The notes: generated from the letters alone by a model not told the origin. DNA of 64,000 nt from Winslowiella toletana (GCF_032164335.1 NZ_CP134152.1:2480001-2544000), one strand, 5' to 3'. Positions 1 to 9,420 are shown, numbered from the stretch's first letter. A program made the numbers and translations.

Positions 1-1089
1 AGGAATATTGCAGGCTTTAACGGGCAGCGTCAGGATCCCGTCAGCGGAAACTCTCTGTTGGGCAATGGTTATCGTAGTTATAGTCCGCTGCTGATGCGCT
101 TTACTGCACCCGACAGCTGGAGCCCATTCGGCATGGGCGGCGTTAATCCTTACGGCTATTGCGCGGGAGATCCTGTCAACCGCAGCGATCCATCCGGTCA
201 TTTTAGCTGGCAGGCAGCATTGGGCATTGGGATGGGGATTTTGGGCATTGTCGGAGCACTGTTTACCGGCGGAGGCTCATTAATAGCCGCCGGAAGTTTA
301 GAGGCTGCCCTGGTCAGCACTTCCGCCACGACTCTGCTGACTGGCACCGCGAATCTGGTGGCAGATGTCAGCGGTATCGTCAGTATCACCAGCGCAGGCA
401 CCAATCCGCGCGCTGCTGCGGCGCTGGGGTGGCTCTCCTTTGCCAGCGGATTGTTAACTCTTGGCGCAGGCTTACTGGCGGGCGGGCCCCGCCTGTTATC
501 CAGCGGTGCCGCTGACAGCGCGATGGTTTCTGAAACGCGCCATTTCGAGTTTACCTATTCAGAATCAGCCGAGAGGCTACTGGGCGCTGATAATGCAGGC
601 AGCAGCAAACGACAATCCTGGGAACAAGCGCGTGCCTGGATTGATGATAAAAATAACTTTTTGCATTTCGAACAGAATTACTCGATGGGATCGCGAGACC
701 TTCTTAACAGAGGTAATACGTTCAGTAATACCTTTGAAAGAACTAAATGGACGTTTCATCATAACTACAGAGAAATAAGAGACGTGCCCTATTATGCCAG
801 CGATGTCACTCGATATCAGTATGAAACCATATCCAGAAAAAATAACTTTTTCGGTGAGCTACCGGAAGTGATTGAAAGAAATACCATGACTAATGAAACC
901 ACATTACAAATGACCGAGGGCAAATCAGGCCAGGAATTATTTGACGCTTTTTTCAGAACACCAAATGGTAAATCAACACGGCGTATTATGGATGATTTCG
1001 GCTTAACCGCTTACGCAGTTGAACGCCGTGTAAGAGCCGAGGATGATGATTCCGTCGATTTTATCGTCCGACTCAATCGGCTGAGTTAA
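1..1089 (+). CDS. RHS/TcC-type toxin, C-terminal part (5' end outside window)
   Basis: The reading frame is open from base 1, so this is the 3' end of a larger gene. The first ~65 visible codons are the RHS-associated core: a GNGYR segment, then SPFGMGG, NPYGYC and a closing DPSGH. This core resembles that of TccC/TcC insecticidal-toxin subunits. Family knowledge: the core ends the sugar-tape-like YD shell, and the variable tail behind it is the toxic payload. Here the tail has two or three hydrophobic segments (about codons 75-170), then a polar, charged domain of ~180 residues that I do not recognise. No full-length immunity gene follows, which fits a TcC or eukaryote-directed toxin better than a contact-dependent antibacterial Rhs. 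RHS identity is firm; the TcC subclass and the toxin activity are inference. Confidence 0.85.
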   Translation, partial: RNIAGFNGQRQDPVSGNSLLGNGYRSYSPLLMRFTAPDSWSPFGMGGVNPYGYCAGDPVNRSDPSGHFSWQAALGIGMGILGIVGALFTGGGSLIAAGSLEAALVSTSATTLLTGTANLVADVSGIVSITSAGTNPRAAAALGWLSFASGLLTLGAGLLAGGPRLLSSGAADSAMVSETRHFEFTYSESAERLLGADNAGSSKRQSWEQARAWIDDKNNFLHFEQNYSMGSRDLLNRGNTFSNTFERTKWTFHHNYREIRDVPYYASDVTRYQYETISRKNNFFGELPEVIERNTMTNETTLQMTEGKSGQELFDAFFRTPNGKSTRRIMDDFGLTAYAVERRVRAEDDDSVDFIVRLNRLS

Positions 1090-1151
1090 TGATGGAAAAA
1101 TACCCACTTAGTCAGTCAACATAAAACTCAAAAATGCACTTCAAAAACCTG

Positions 1152-1174
1152 GCACGGCTGCCCCGCAGCCGTGC
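1152..1174. repeat. Perfect 10-bp inverted repeat (hairpin) after the RHS gene
   Basis: GCACGGCTGC, a CCC loop, and the exact reverse complement. It sits 63 bases after the RHS stop. No T-run follows on either side, so it is a terminator-like hairpin without the classical tail. The rest of 1090-1331 shows no gene beyond an 11-codon ORF coupled to the RHS stop. Confidence 0.5.
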
Positions 1175-1331
1175 TGGCCCATGGTGGAGTAAATCGCCCG
1201 ATGCCGCAGACAGTTGCCACTTTTAGTGCTTATTCCGGCGTTTGATCGGGCACTGACAGAATTAAAGTAATCACATTCCGGATAACACTTTATTTTCTGC
1301 CTCAGGCAGCGTCACAAAAGGGCCGTGGTAC

Positions 1332-2603
1332 GTGGCAAAATCATTTTTACGCAGCGGAAATCTGGATGCGTTACTTGCGCTTGGGGAAAATGGCCAGCCG
1401 GTTTACGCTTCTGCACTTCAGCTGCGCGAAACATTACGTCTGAAAAAACAGTCAGATATCGCCAGTTGCCTGGCAATTCCGCAGCCTGATGAACGGGGCG
1501 AGCGCATTGACTGGTACGCGCCATTCTGTGGCAAAGTAAAGTCGTGGGTTGCCGCCAGCGACAGCGAGCGAGCGGCCGCCATTCAGCTACTGGACAGCTA
1601 TCAGACAGCCGTTGATGAGATCGGTCAACAAGCGCAACGTTCGCAGAATCCGGCGATGCGGCTGTTTGGTATTCTGTTGAGCAAAGCTTTTCAGTTTCCC
1701 GACCAGAACACCATCTATCTGGTGGATGGTAAGCCGGTGATCACCTTCTGGGGCTTTGTCGATGTCGATAAAAAGCCGCGTGCCGATGCGCTTGATTGCC
1801 TGCGTGCCACGCTACAACTCACTCCACCTCCGCAACTGCCGGTTAATGCTCCCCCACTATCCGCTGTTTCGCTGCCCGCAGCAGAACCTGAACCGCTGAT
1901 TGTTACACCGCCGCTTAAGCCGCGTCGGCTGTGGCGGCTTGCTGGCTGGTTATTGCTGCCGCTGATCATTGCGGCTGCGCTGGCCGGCTTATATTTTAGC
2001 GCCTTTCAGATCGTTCAAGAGCCGGTGATCAAAACGGCTAAACCCGCTGCTGAGCCGCCAGTCACACCGGTAACTGCACCGGTAACTGCACCAGTAGCGG
2101 TGACCGCTGCGTCAGCAGAGCCGGCCAGGCTGCCTGAAGCGCCGAAAATAACGAAACCCGCGCAGCCGCAGAGTGAGAAGCCACGTGATGCCGTGGCTGA
2201 AACGCCTGCACGACTGGCGACGGATGACGATCTGGTGATGCCTGCCGATGCGGTAAAACTTGGCTCCACTGACTTTTTGAACGGCAGCTGGCGCGTGACG
2301 CTGGAGGCGAACAATTTACCAACCGGTAAGCCATCGAGTCTGAAATACCAGATTAGCAAGGGTACTGGCAGCGCTCGCCTTATTCAGGGAGACGGCATCC
2401 GCTGCAAAGCCGATATCTCAGCTGGCTTAATGAGCTCGGGCAATCTGGTGATTAACAGCCGCTATACCGCCCGTTGCAGCGATGGTAGCCGCTATAAAAT
2501 GCCGGAAATTGTCTGTAAAGCGGCCAGCGGTGCCGCTAGCTGCGAAGCACGCTATGGCACCGAAACGGTGTTCCCGATGACGATGAAACGCGAGACGAAG
2601 TGA
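1332..2603 (+). CDS. srfA: SrfA-family protein, first gene of srfABC
   Basis: 423 codons from a GTG start. The N-terminal ~170 residues form a soluble domain. A single transmembrane helix follows at about 197-222, then a Pro/Ala/Thr-rich linker with a repeated VTAP unit (about 235-285). The C-terminal domain carries several cysteines. This layout and the SrfB and SrfC genes behind it identify the SrfA family (Salmonella SsrB-regulated factor A). The likely topology is an inner-membrane protein with its C-terminal domain outside, where the cysteines could be oxidised. The stop overlaps the srfB start (GTGA), implying coupled translation. Molecular function in the family is not settled; links to virulence and cytotoxicity come from other genera. 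An upstream ribosome site is weak, so the exact start is less certain. Confidence 0.85.
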   Translation: MAKSFLRSGNLDALLALGENGQPVYASALQLRETLRLKKQSDIASCLAIPQPDERGERIDWYAPFCGKVKSWVAASDSERAAAIQLLDSYQTAVDEIGQQAQRSQNPAMRLFGILLSKAFQFPDQNTIYLVDGKPVITFWGFVDVDKKPRADALDCLRATLQLTPPPQLPVNAPPLSAVSLPAAEPEPLIVTPPLKPRRLWRLAGWLLLPLIIAAALAGLYFSAFQIVQEPVIKTAKPAAEPPVTPVTAPVTAPVAVTAASAEPARLPEAPKITKPAQPQSEKPRDAVAETPARLATDDDLVMPADAVKLGSTDFLNGSWRVTLEANNLPTGKPSSLKYQISKGTGSARLIQGDGIRCKADISAGLMSSGNLVINSRYTARCSDGSRYKMPEIVCKAASGAASCEARYGTETVFPMTMKRETK

Positions 2604-5572
2604 CCATGCTGGCAACCCTTATCGATTTTAAGCAAAAAGTGACGCTGATTCAGGATAGCGGTATCCAGTTTCTCGATTTCGCCATCAGGGCACAGCCGGA
2701 TGCGGTAAAGGCAGGAAAATTTGTCCGCAAGACTGCTAACGGTCCACTGCTGTGGCTGGATCATGACAGCAATAACGGAAAATATCAGCTGCGTATGGCG
2801 GCAGGTGCTGCGCCGGAAGTGGTGAAACCGGAGTTCAGCTTTACGCTGGACCAGTCACTGATGCTGCTGGAAGATATCTGGCTACCGCTGCCGGTGCTGC
2901 GCTATACGCCGCCGCGCAATTTTCTCGGCGGCCCGGAAAACTGGGCGCGAGTGCGGATCAGTAAACTGGACTCGCCAGACCAGCAAGGCCATACCCATCG
3001 CGCCTCTCTGGCGTTTGACACCGGCACCACGGCGGCAGACGACGGCGCGCTGGCGCTGTGTAAAAGCGATGCTCAGAACGGCGTCAGCTTCGCTCTTGCC
3101 TGGCACAATGATGAGCTGGGTGAGTTCCTTGATCTTACCTGGATCGACGGCTGGTTACGCGAAGTGTTTACTCAACAAGCCGCGCAGCGTGAACATCGTC
3201 ATGCGGTTAATGTAAAAATCGGCCTGAAGGAGTTTGAGTATCAGGCGCACTACCTTAACCTGCTGAATCTGCTCGGTAGCCAGCTGCAACTGAACGAGAT
3301 TAAAATTCACACCGCCACGTTACAGCAGCCGGTGGTTAACGTGGATTTGATCCTTGATGTCGGTAATTCGCACACCTGCGGCATTTTGGTCGAGGATCAT
3401 GCTGATGAGAGCAACGGTCTGAAACAAACCTATGAGTTGCAGCTGCGCGATCTGGCCAGGCCACAGCAAGTTTATAACGAGATGTTTGTCAGTCGGGTTG
3501 AATTTGCTCAGGCCAACTTCGGTAAAGCCAATTTCTCGCTGGAAAGCGGGCGTGAAAATGCCTTTGTCTGGCCTTCTCTGACGCGCGTTGGCCGCGAAGC
3601 CGATCGACTGGCGTTGCAGCGCCTCGGCACCGAGGGCACCAGCGGCATCTCCAGCCCACGCCGCTACTTGTGGGATGAAGAGAGCTGGTTGCCGGGCTGG
3701 CGTTTTAACCAACCCGCTAGCGAAGCGCCGGCTATAGCCAATCCACTCATGACTCTGCTCAATGATAACGGCCAACCGCTGTATACCCTGCCAGCCGATG
3801 AGCGCCTGCCGGTATTTTCAGCGCACTACAGCCGCAGCTCGCTGATGACATTTATGCTGAGCGAGCTGCTGGCACAGGCGCTGATGCAGATTAACAGCGC
3901 CGCACAGCGCATGAAAATGCCGCACAGCACCGCCCCGCGTCAGCTGCGTAATATTATCCTGACGCTCCCTTCCGCAATGCCAAAACCGGAGCGGGAGATA
4001 TTTCGCCGCCGCATGGTTGAAGCAATTGCACTGGTGTGGAAAGCGATGGCCTGGCATCCGGCCGATGAACCCTTCTCCACTCAGCACGATAAAGCCAGCA
4101 GTCTGAAGCCGGTGCCGGAAGTACAGATGGAGTGGGATGAGGCGACCTGCGGTCAGATGGTTTATCTGTTCAATGAAACCCAGGTTAATTTTGCCGGACG
4201 CGCTGAAGATTTCTTTGCCAGTATGGCGCGGCCCGACCGCCCGCTGTCGGCTGACGAGCAGCCGGGTAAAACCCTGCGTATTGCCTCTATCGATATTGGC
4301 GGCGGCACCACCGATTTGGCGATTACACATTATGCGCTGGATGACGGTAGCGGCAACAATGTGAAAATTAATCCACGCCTGCTGTTCCGCGAAGGTTTCA
4401 AAGTGGCGGGTGATGATATTCTGCTGGATGTCATTCAGCTGTATGTGCTGCCGGCGCTGCAGCAGGCGCTGAAAAGCGCCGGTCTGCTTAATACTGAAGT
4501 GCTGATGGCCAGACTGTTCGCTCATGATGGCCGCACCGATGCACATTCCACGCTACGTCAGCAGCTGACCTTGCAGATTTTTATGCCGTTAGCCCGCACC
4601 ATTCTGGAAAATTACGAGCGTTTTGACCCGCTCGACAGTAGCGCAGAAATCGATGCCACCTTTGCTGAAATGCTGGATCAGCCGCCGACCAGCAGGGTAC
4701 TGGAGTATATCAATGGCGAACTGCAACGCGCGTTGGGCGGCGAGCCACTGTTCGATATCTTGCAGGTTCCGCTGATCGTTCAGCTGAATAAACTGCACGG
4801 TGAATTCTTATCCCACCGTTTGTCGATAGTGCAGACGCTGCGTTCAATGGCTGAAGTGGTATCACTCTACAGTTGCGACGTACTGCTGCTGACTGGCCGC
4901 CCGTCGCGCTTCCCAGGAATACAGGCGCTGTTTCGCCATCTGCAACCGTTACCCGGCAGCCGGATTTTATCGCTGGAAGGTTATCACACCAGCGACTGGT
5001 ATCCGTTTAACAAGCTCGGTCGTATTGATAACCCGAAATCTACTGCCGCGGTCGGCGCGATGCTGTGCCTGCTGGCTCTGGATCTCAGGCTGTCCAGCTT
5101 CTGGTTCCGCGCCGGCGATTTTCAGCCCTACTCCACCATTCGCTATCTGGGTATGCTGGACGCCGATAACATGCTGAGTAACCACAATATTTATTACAGC
5201 GATATCGACCTTGACCGGCCAGGCTTTAGCCTCGACAACCTCACCAGCTTCCGTATCCGCGGCGGCTTATGCCTGGGCTTCCGCCAGTTGGATAGCCCTC
5301 GCTGGCCTGCCGCGCCACTCTACAGCCTGTCGATTACCGATCCCACTCTGGCACGTAAAGTGGCCGGTGACAGCGAGTTGCGTATCAGACTGCGGGTCGT
5401 TACCGGTGAAGATCCCCATAGCCCGGAGCGTTTTGAGATTGCTGACGCCCGCCTGGCTGACGGCAGCCGGATACCGCTGGAGCATTTACGCCTCAGTCTG
5501 AATACCTTATCAGCCAGCGGCAACAGCGCGGCACAATACTGGATCGACAGTGGGAGCGTGTTTAAAAAATGA
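2600..5572 (+). CDS. srfB: SrfB-family actin/Hsp70-fold ATPase
   Basis: 990 codons. Two phosphate-binding-type motifs of the actin/Hsp70 superfamily are visible: DVGNSH at about residue 253 and DIGGGTTD at about residue 565. An adenosine-type VGAMLC segment follows near the end of the ATPase region. The ~245-residue N-terminal domain is specific to the SrfB family. The start is the GTG that overlaps the srfA stop; an ATG two codons later is an alternative. The stop overlaps the srfC ATG (ATGA). The three genes thus form one translationally coupled operon, and the products probably act together: a membrane protein, an Hsp70-like ATPase and a GTPase-like protein. SrfB family identity is firm; ATP use is inferred from motifs, and the biological role is unknown. 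Confidence 0.88.
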   Translation: MTMLATLIDFKQKVTLIQDSGIQFLDFAIRAQPDAVKAGKFVRKTANGPLLWLDHDSNNGKYQLRMAAGAAPEVVKPEFSFTLDQSLMLLEDIWLPLPVLRYTPPRNFLGGPENWARVRISKLDSPDQQGHTHRASLAFDTGTTAADDGALALCKSDAQNGVSFALAWHNDELGEFLDLTWIDGWLREVFTQQAAQREHRHAVNVKIGLKEFEYQAHYLNLLNLLGSQLQLNEIKIHTATLQQPVVNVDLILDVGNSHTCGILVEDHADESNGLKQTYELQLRDLARPQQVYNEMFVSRVEFAQANFGKANFSLESGRENAFVWPSLTRVGREADRLALQRLGTEGTSGISSPRRYLWDEESWLPGWRFNQPASEAPAIANPLMTLLNDNGQPLYTLPADERLPVFSAHYSRSSLMTFMLSELLAQALMQINSAAQRMKMPHSTAPRQLRNIILTLPSAMPKPEREIFRRRMVEAIALVWKAMAWHPADEPFSTQHDKASSLKPVPEVQMEWDEATCGQMVYLFNETQVNFAGRAEDFFASMARPDRPLSADEQPGKTLRIASIDIGGGTTDLAITHYALDDGSGNNVKINPRLLFREGFKVAGDDILLDVIQLYVLPALQQALKSAGLLNTEVLMARLFAHDGRTDAHSTLRQQLTLQIFMPLARTILENYERFDPLDSSAEIDATFAEMLDQPPTSRVLEYINGELQRALGGEPLFDILQVPLIVQLNKLHGEFLSHRLSIVQTLRSMAEVVSLYSCDVLLLTGRPSRFPGIQALFRHLQPLPGSRILSLEGYHTSDWYPFNKLGRIDNPKSTAAVGAMLCLLALDLRLSSFWFRAGDFQPYSTIRYLGMLDADNMLSNHNIYYSDIDLDRPGFSLDNLTSFRIRGGLCLGFRQLDSPRWPAAPLYSLSITDPTLARKVAGDSELRIRLRVVTGEDPHSPERFEIADARLADGSRIPLEHLRLSLNTLSASGNSAAQYWIDSGSVFKK

Positions 5573-7947
5573 AACTTATCACGCCAGAACAGCAGTCAGA
5601 TCGGCTGATGGCCGTCAGCGAAGGTCTCAGCAACGCGCTGACGTGGCTGGATAACAGCCGCAGCAGCGCAATGCGCCTGGATATCGAAGCCACAAATCTG
5701 AAAACAAAATTACGCCGCTGCCGTCGGCAGGCCGATCGGCTGCACGCCACGGTCGCTGAGCGTACTACCCTTGCTTTTTACGGTCAGTCACAGGCAGGGA
5801 AAGCCTGGCTTATTTCATCACTGGTCGGTGATTCGCAACAGCGGCTGGTCAGCGGGATGGCGGGCAAAACGCTCGACTATTTCAGCCATATTAATCCTGG
5901 CAATCAGGATTGCGGGATTGTGATCCGCTTCAAACCTCAGACCAGAAGCGAAAATTCGCAGTGGCCCTGTGAACTGACGCTGTTCAGTGAAGCCGATATC
6001 ACCTGCATGGTGCTGCGCTGCGGATTAGCGCAGCCTGCTACCCCGCCTGATGAAACACAGATGATGATGCAGTTGAGCAATTTGCAACGCCACCGTCAGC
6101 CGCAAGCGAGTGCGGGCATCACCAGCGATCAAATGGTATCGATTTACGATTTTATGCTGCGTCATGATGCTTTACGCCAGAAGCCATTGAGCAACGATTT
6201 CTGGCCAGCCGCCATTGAGTTAGCGCCCTGGCTGACCGTCGACGATCGTGCCCAACTTTTTGCGCTGCTGTGGAACGGAGATCGTGTTCTTACCGACCTG
6301 TGGCGACAGCTGGCCCACCGTCTGCAAAGCCTGGGCGGCTGCCGTAAAGTACTGGCACCGCTCAGCCTGCTTTCCGACGAAATGCAGTTACCGACAGAGG
6401 CGTTACTCAATCCGGCCAGCGCCGCCGCGTTAAATATGGCCGATGACAGCAATGTGCAGATCGTGCCCTGCCCGCATGGCCGCGCAGCAACCGCGCAGAA
6501 TATCTCGCTGGCGGAGCTGGTGCTGCTCACCGCAGAGCTACACATACCGCTGAGTTTATCGCCGCGTGCAGCGCTGTCGGCAGCGGTTGATGTGCTGGAT
6601 ATTCCAGCGGAATATGAGCCGCAGGATGTAGCAATCCATCAGGATGCGCGACAGAAAAATCCACGGCTGGCCGATCTGATACAGGCGAAACGCGGTTACC
6701 TGTTGGAATATTACAGCGATCGTCAGGCGGTTAATCTGCTGGTAGTCTGCGGTGCCGCCAGCAGCCGTAATCAGGTTAAAACCGTCAGCAAAGCGCTGGA
6801 ACACTGGGTTCGAACTACACAGGGTGAAAATACTCAACAGCGTAGCCCGCACCGACCAGGGCTGATCTGGGCGATCACCCGCTGGGATCGTCGTCATTTT
6901 CAGCACAATCATGATGAAGCAGTGCAAAGACGCATCGGCCATGCAGGTGATATGTGGGGTTCGATGCTGGTGCCTGATGACGCCGGCATGCAGCGCATGG
7001 CAAGCTGGCTGGAAACGGCCCTTCATTCTGAGGTGAAGACCTCGCGCCTCAGCCAACAGCTGGCAGAACTCCAACATGAAGTGGCGGACAATCTGTTGGC
7101 AAGCTGGCAATACCGCGACAGCGAGAATCAGCAGCCAGAGAAAAAACAGCACATCGCGGAAACGCTGTTAAAAGTGCTGCAAAGCCGAACCGGTCTGCAC
7201 GGTGAACTGCTTGAACGACTGCAACCCTGCCGCGATGAGCTGCGTCGCCTGTGGCTGCGCCTGCCACAGGCGCAGGCTGACGCGCACGCCGCCAGTACCT
7301 TGAGCAACTTTAGCATTGGTGTTACCTTTGATCTGTTCAGTGAACAGTCGGATGCGGCACCACAGCTGTCGTTTACTGAAGCGGATCGGGATGGCCAATT
7401 TGCGCAAAACGTGCTGCGCTATTGGGTTAATCATCTGCGTAATCTGCCAGAAAACGCGTCGCTGCTGGCGCTGCTGAATATGGATAAAGCCACCCTACAA
7501 CTGCTGGTTGAAGAGCTGATTATTGCCAGCTTTCGCCTGCGGGTTGGCGAATTATTACGCCAGGCTTTAACTGAGAGCGAAACGATAGCTGGCGACCATA
7601 ACGCGAAAGCCGATCGCCAGGTGTTACGGGCGATGACGGTATTAGGTGATTTTGTCGCCTGGCTCGGCTTCCTGCAACAGAGTGAAGCGCAGCGCCCACA
7701 GAGCCGGATTAATCGCGGTGAGAAGATCTTTGCTCAGCCGACGATGCCAGCGGTGAGCTTTGGTGAGACGTTGCGCCTGACACGCCTTTCGGCAGTCCCT
7801 GCCAATAGCACAGCGGTTTATATTTATGACTGGCTGGTCGGGCTGAGTGCCCTGATTGTGCAAAACAGCGATGACTGCGCGGCAAGTGAATTAAAACCGG
7901 CACAGCGGCAGCAATTGCTGGAAATTGTGCAGTTAATTAACGGCTGA
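5569..7947 (+). CDS. srfC: SrfC-family GTPase-like protein
   Basis: 792 codons with an ATGA overlap with srfB. A short N-terminal helical region precedes a P-loop-like segment at residues 72-79 (GQSQAGKA). This has the GxxxxGK skeleton of a Walker A/G1 motif, but alanine replaces the usual Ser/Thr after the lysine, the residue that normally contacts Mg2+. The remaining ~700 residues are mostly helical and Leu/Gln-rich, as in large dynamin-like or effector proteins. Position as third gene of srfABC and length support the SrfC call. A hairpin just after the stop marks the operon end. GTPase activity is doubtful given the alanine; nucleotide binding may remain. Confidence 0.85.
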   Translation: MKLITPEQQSDRLMAVSEGLSNALTWLDNSRSSAMRLDIEATNLKTKLRRCRRQADRLHATVAERTTLAFYGQSQAGKAWLISSLVGDSQQRLVSGMAGKTLDYFSHINPGNQDCGIVIRFKPQTRSENSQWPCELTLFSEADITCMVLRCGLAQPATPPDETQMMMQLSNLQRHRQPQASAGITSDQMVSIYDFMLRHDALRQKPLSNDFWPAAIELAPWLTVDDRAQLFALLWNGDRVLTDLWRQLAHRLQSLGGCRKVLAPLSLLSDEMQLPTEALLNPASAAALNMADDSNVQIVPCPHGRAATAQNISLAELVLLTAELHIPLSLSPRAALSAAVDVLDIPAEYEPQDVAIHQDARQKNPRLADLIQAKRGYLLEYYSDRQAVNLLVVCGAASSRNQVKTVSKALEHWVRTTQGENTQQRSPHRPGLIWAITRWDRRHFQHNHDEAVQRRIGHAGDMWGSMLVPDDAGMQRMASWLETALHSEVKTSRLSQQLAELQHEVADNLLASWQYRDSENQQPEKKQHIAETLLKVLQSRTGLHGELLERLQPCRDELRRLWLRLPQAQADAHAASTLSNFSIGVTFDLFSEQSDAAPQLSFTEADRDGQFAQNVLRYWVNHLRNLPENASLLALLNMDKATLQLLVEELIIASFRLRVGELLRQALTESETIAGDHNAKADRQVLRAMTVLGDFVAWLGFLQQSEAQRPQSRINRGEKIFAQPTMPAVSFGETLRLTRLSAVPANSTAVYIYDWLVGLSALIVQNSDDCAASELKPAQRQQLLEIVQLING

Positions 7948-7953
7948 GTTACA

Positions 7954-7977
7954 GCCGGGGCGAAAAATCGCCCCGGC
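7954..7977. terminator. Bidirectional hairpin between srfC and omptin gene
   Basis: GCCGGGGCGA, loop AAAA, TCGCCCCGGC: a 10-bp perfect stem in the 36-base gap between two convergent stops. No strong T-run follows, so efficiency is uncertain. Confidence 0.65.
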
Positions 7978-7983
7978 CTGTTA

Positions 7984-8919
7984 TCAGAAGGTATATTTTA
8001 CGCCAACCAGCGCGGTGTAATAGGTATTAGCAAGCCCGGCAACATCACCTTTCATCTGATGGGTTTGCCCACTGCTACGATCAATAATCTCGGTGCCGCC
8101 TTTTCCCTCTTGATAACGATTATAACTCAGCTCAGTATAGAGTTTAATATTCGGCAGGAGGTAATATCCGGCATCGACCAGCAGTGAATAATAACCCGAT
8201 CGCTTACTGCTATCGCGAAAGGTTAGCTTGCGTAAATAGTGTTCGTCATTATCACTGGATTTCACCCAATTGCTGTATTTCAACAGCGCAGTAAGCTCGA
8301 CACTACTGGCGCGGTATTGTCCGGCCAGACCAATATAGGGCGTGGTAAATTTCTGCTGATAACCGATTACAGGCCGGTTCTGTGGAAAGCTGCCGCTAAC
8401 CAGACCATTGTAGTAACGATATGTACCCCCTGACGAAGTCCAGCTGAAGCGGGATTGCTGATAACCGATAATCGGCCCAAGACGATAACTTTCGCCTTTT
8501 AACAGCCAGCTTTTCAAATTCAAATCAAACTCATTGGCATAATTCAGTGAGGTATTGGGGTGCCATGAGTAGTGCGTGGGATCGGACTGCTGGCTGTCCA
8601 TCCAGTCGCGATCCACCATATGTCCTTTGCCGGAGGTCAGCGTCGTCCAGCCGCCTGCGTTTGCGGTCAGCCACGGCAAAGCATCCCAGCTGATATCCGC
8701 TTTGATGATGGCGGCATTGTGAATTTTCCAGTCCAGCTGGCTGACTTTGTCACCTCCGCTGCTGGCATAGACTGACTCTTGCGCACGACCACCCAGCCAT
8801 CCCAGCGAGCTTGCCACGGATACCGAGTCAGCACGCGTATTTATCTTCCAGTTATTATCTTCGGCGCAGGCATTTCCTGCCAGCAGTAACCCTGATACTG
8901 CTATGCCCTTTACTGTCAT
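7984..8919 (-). CDS. Omptin-family outer-membrane aspartate protease
   Basis: 311 residues with a signal peptide ending near NACA (residue 19), then a beta-barrel ending in YTF, the usual outer-membrane C-terminal aromatic signature. The catalytic residues line up with OmpT: D103 and D105 in the VDRDWMDS segment, D225 and H227 in DNDEH. SQLDWK, NAAIIK and LNYANEFDLN are further near-identical blocks. Omptins cleave after basic residues in host peptides and surface proteins, and need rough-type LPS contact for activity. The start has an AAGGA eight bases upstream. It is transcribed alone, convergent with srfABC. I saw no convincing PhoP box upstream. Family call is firm; whether it behaves like OmpT, PgtE or Pla cannot be told from the loops alone. 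Confidence 0.93.
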   Translation of the reverse strand: MTVKGIAVSGLLLAGNACAEDNNWKINTRADSVSVASSLGWLGGRAQESVYASSGGDKVSQLDWKIHNAAIIKADISWDALPWLTANAGGWTTLTSGKGHMVDRDWMDSQQSDPTHYSWHPNTSLNYANEFDLNLKSWLLKGESYRLGPIIGYQQSRFSWTSSGGTYRYYNGLVSGSFPQNRPVIGYQQKFTTPYIGLAGQYRASSVELTALLKYSNWVKSSDNDEHYLRKLTFRDSSKRSGYYSLLVDAGYYLLPNIKLYTELSYNRYQEGKGGTEIIDRSSGQTHQMKGDVAGLANTYYTALVGVKYTF

Positions 8920-9148
8920 TATTATATCCTTATTGCCTTTATCATTAATCCATTAGTTAAAATATCAGCCACTTTCAATTATCACTAAAATAATAAGCAG
9001 TGAAATGTTAAGGTGCGATTTATAAACCGCCATCACCATTCAGATAGTAGAGAGCGGAAATTAAATAGATTAATAACAAAATGTAAAAGGCATAAACCTA
9101 TTACACCTAATGATAACAGGGATATAAAGGGCATCGACTTGTGGGAAA
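8920..9148. other. AT-rich intergenic, omptin promoter region
   Basis: 229 bases of AT-rich sequence between the omptin start and the barstar stop. It must hold the omptin promoter, but I could not pick a clear -35/-10 pair or a PhoP box. No ORF or strong repeat seen. Confidence 0.4.
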
Positions 9149-9418
9149 TTAATTCAGCGTCAACTGCAGTGATCCGTCAAGCTCTTCCACGGCCTCTTCC
9201 AGCGTGGCAATAATCGCTGCGAATTGTGCGCTGTGAGTATGTTGATGCAGATGCAGAAGCCGAATCTCCAGCGGCAAGGCCAACTCGCCGGTCAGTACAT
9301 CCCACAGCGCATCAAGATTGGCACCAAACTCCTCGCCCAGTTGGCACTTCGCTGCAAACTGGCGATAGAACTCATTACGATCGGCGATATAACGAAAATC
9401 AAAGCTGATTGTCGGCAT
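9149..9418 (-). CDS. Barstar-family RNase inhibitor
   Basis: 89 residues, the normal barstar length. The signature GANLDALWDVLTG (residues 32-44) matches the barnase-binding helix of barstar, with D36 and D40 corresponding to the two acidic contact residues (Asp35 and Asp39 of barstar). No signal peptide, so it stays in the cytoplasm. It starts two bases after the stop of the barnase-type gene, with AAGG just upstream inside the end of that gene, so the pair is co-transcribed and probably translationally coupled. Role: protects the producing cell from RNase that has not been exported. Family and pairing are firm. Confidence 0.93.
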   Translation of the reverse strand: MPTISFDFRYIADRNEFYRQFAAKCQLGEEFGANLDALWDVLTGELALPLEIRLLHLHQHTHSAQFAAIIATLEEAVEELDGSLQLTLN

Positions 9419-9420
9419 GG

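Noticed and set aside
3818-4546. 242-codon open frame on the minus strand inside srfB
   Set aside because: It is antisense to a well-supported gene, has no family features or ribosome site, and arises from the high-GC third positions of srfB.
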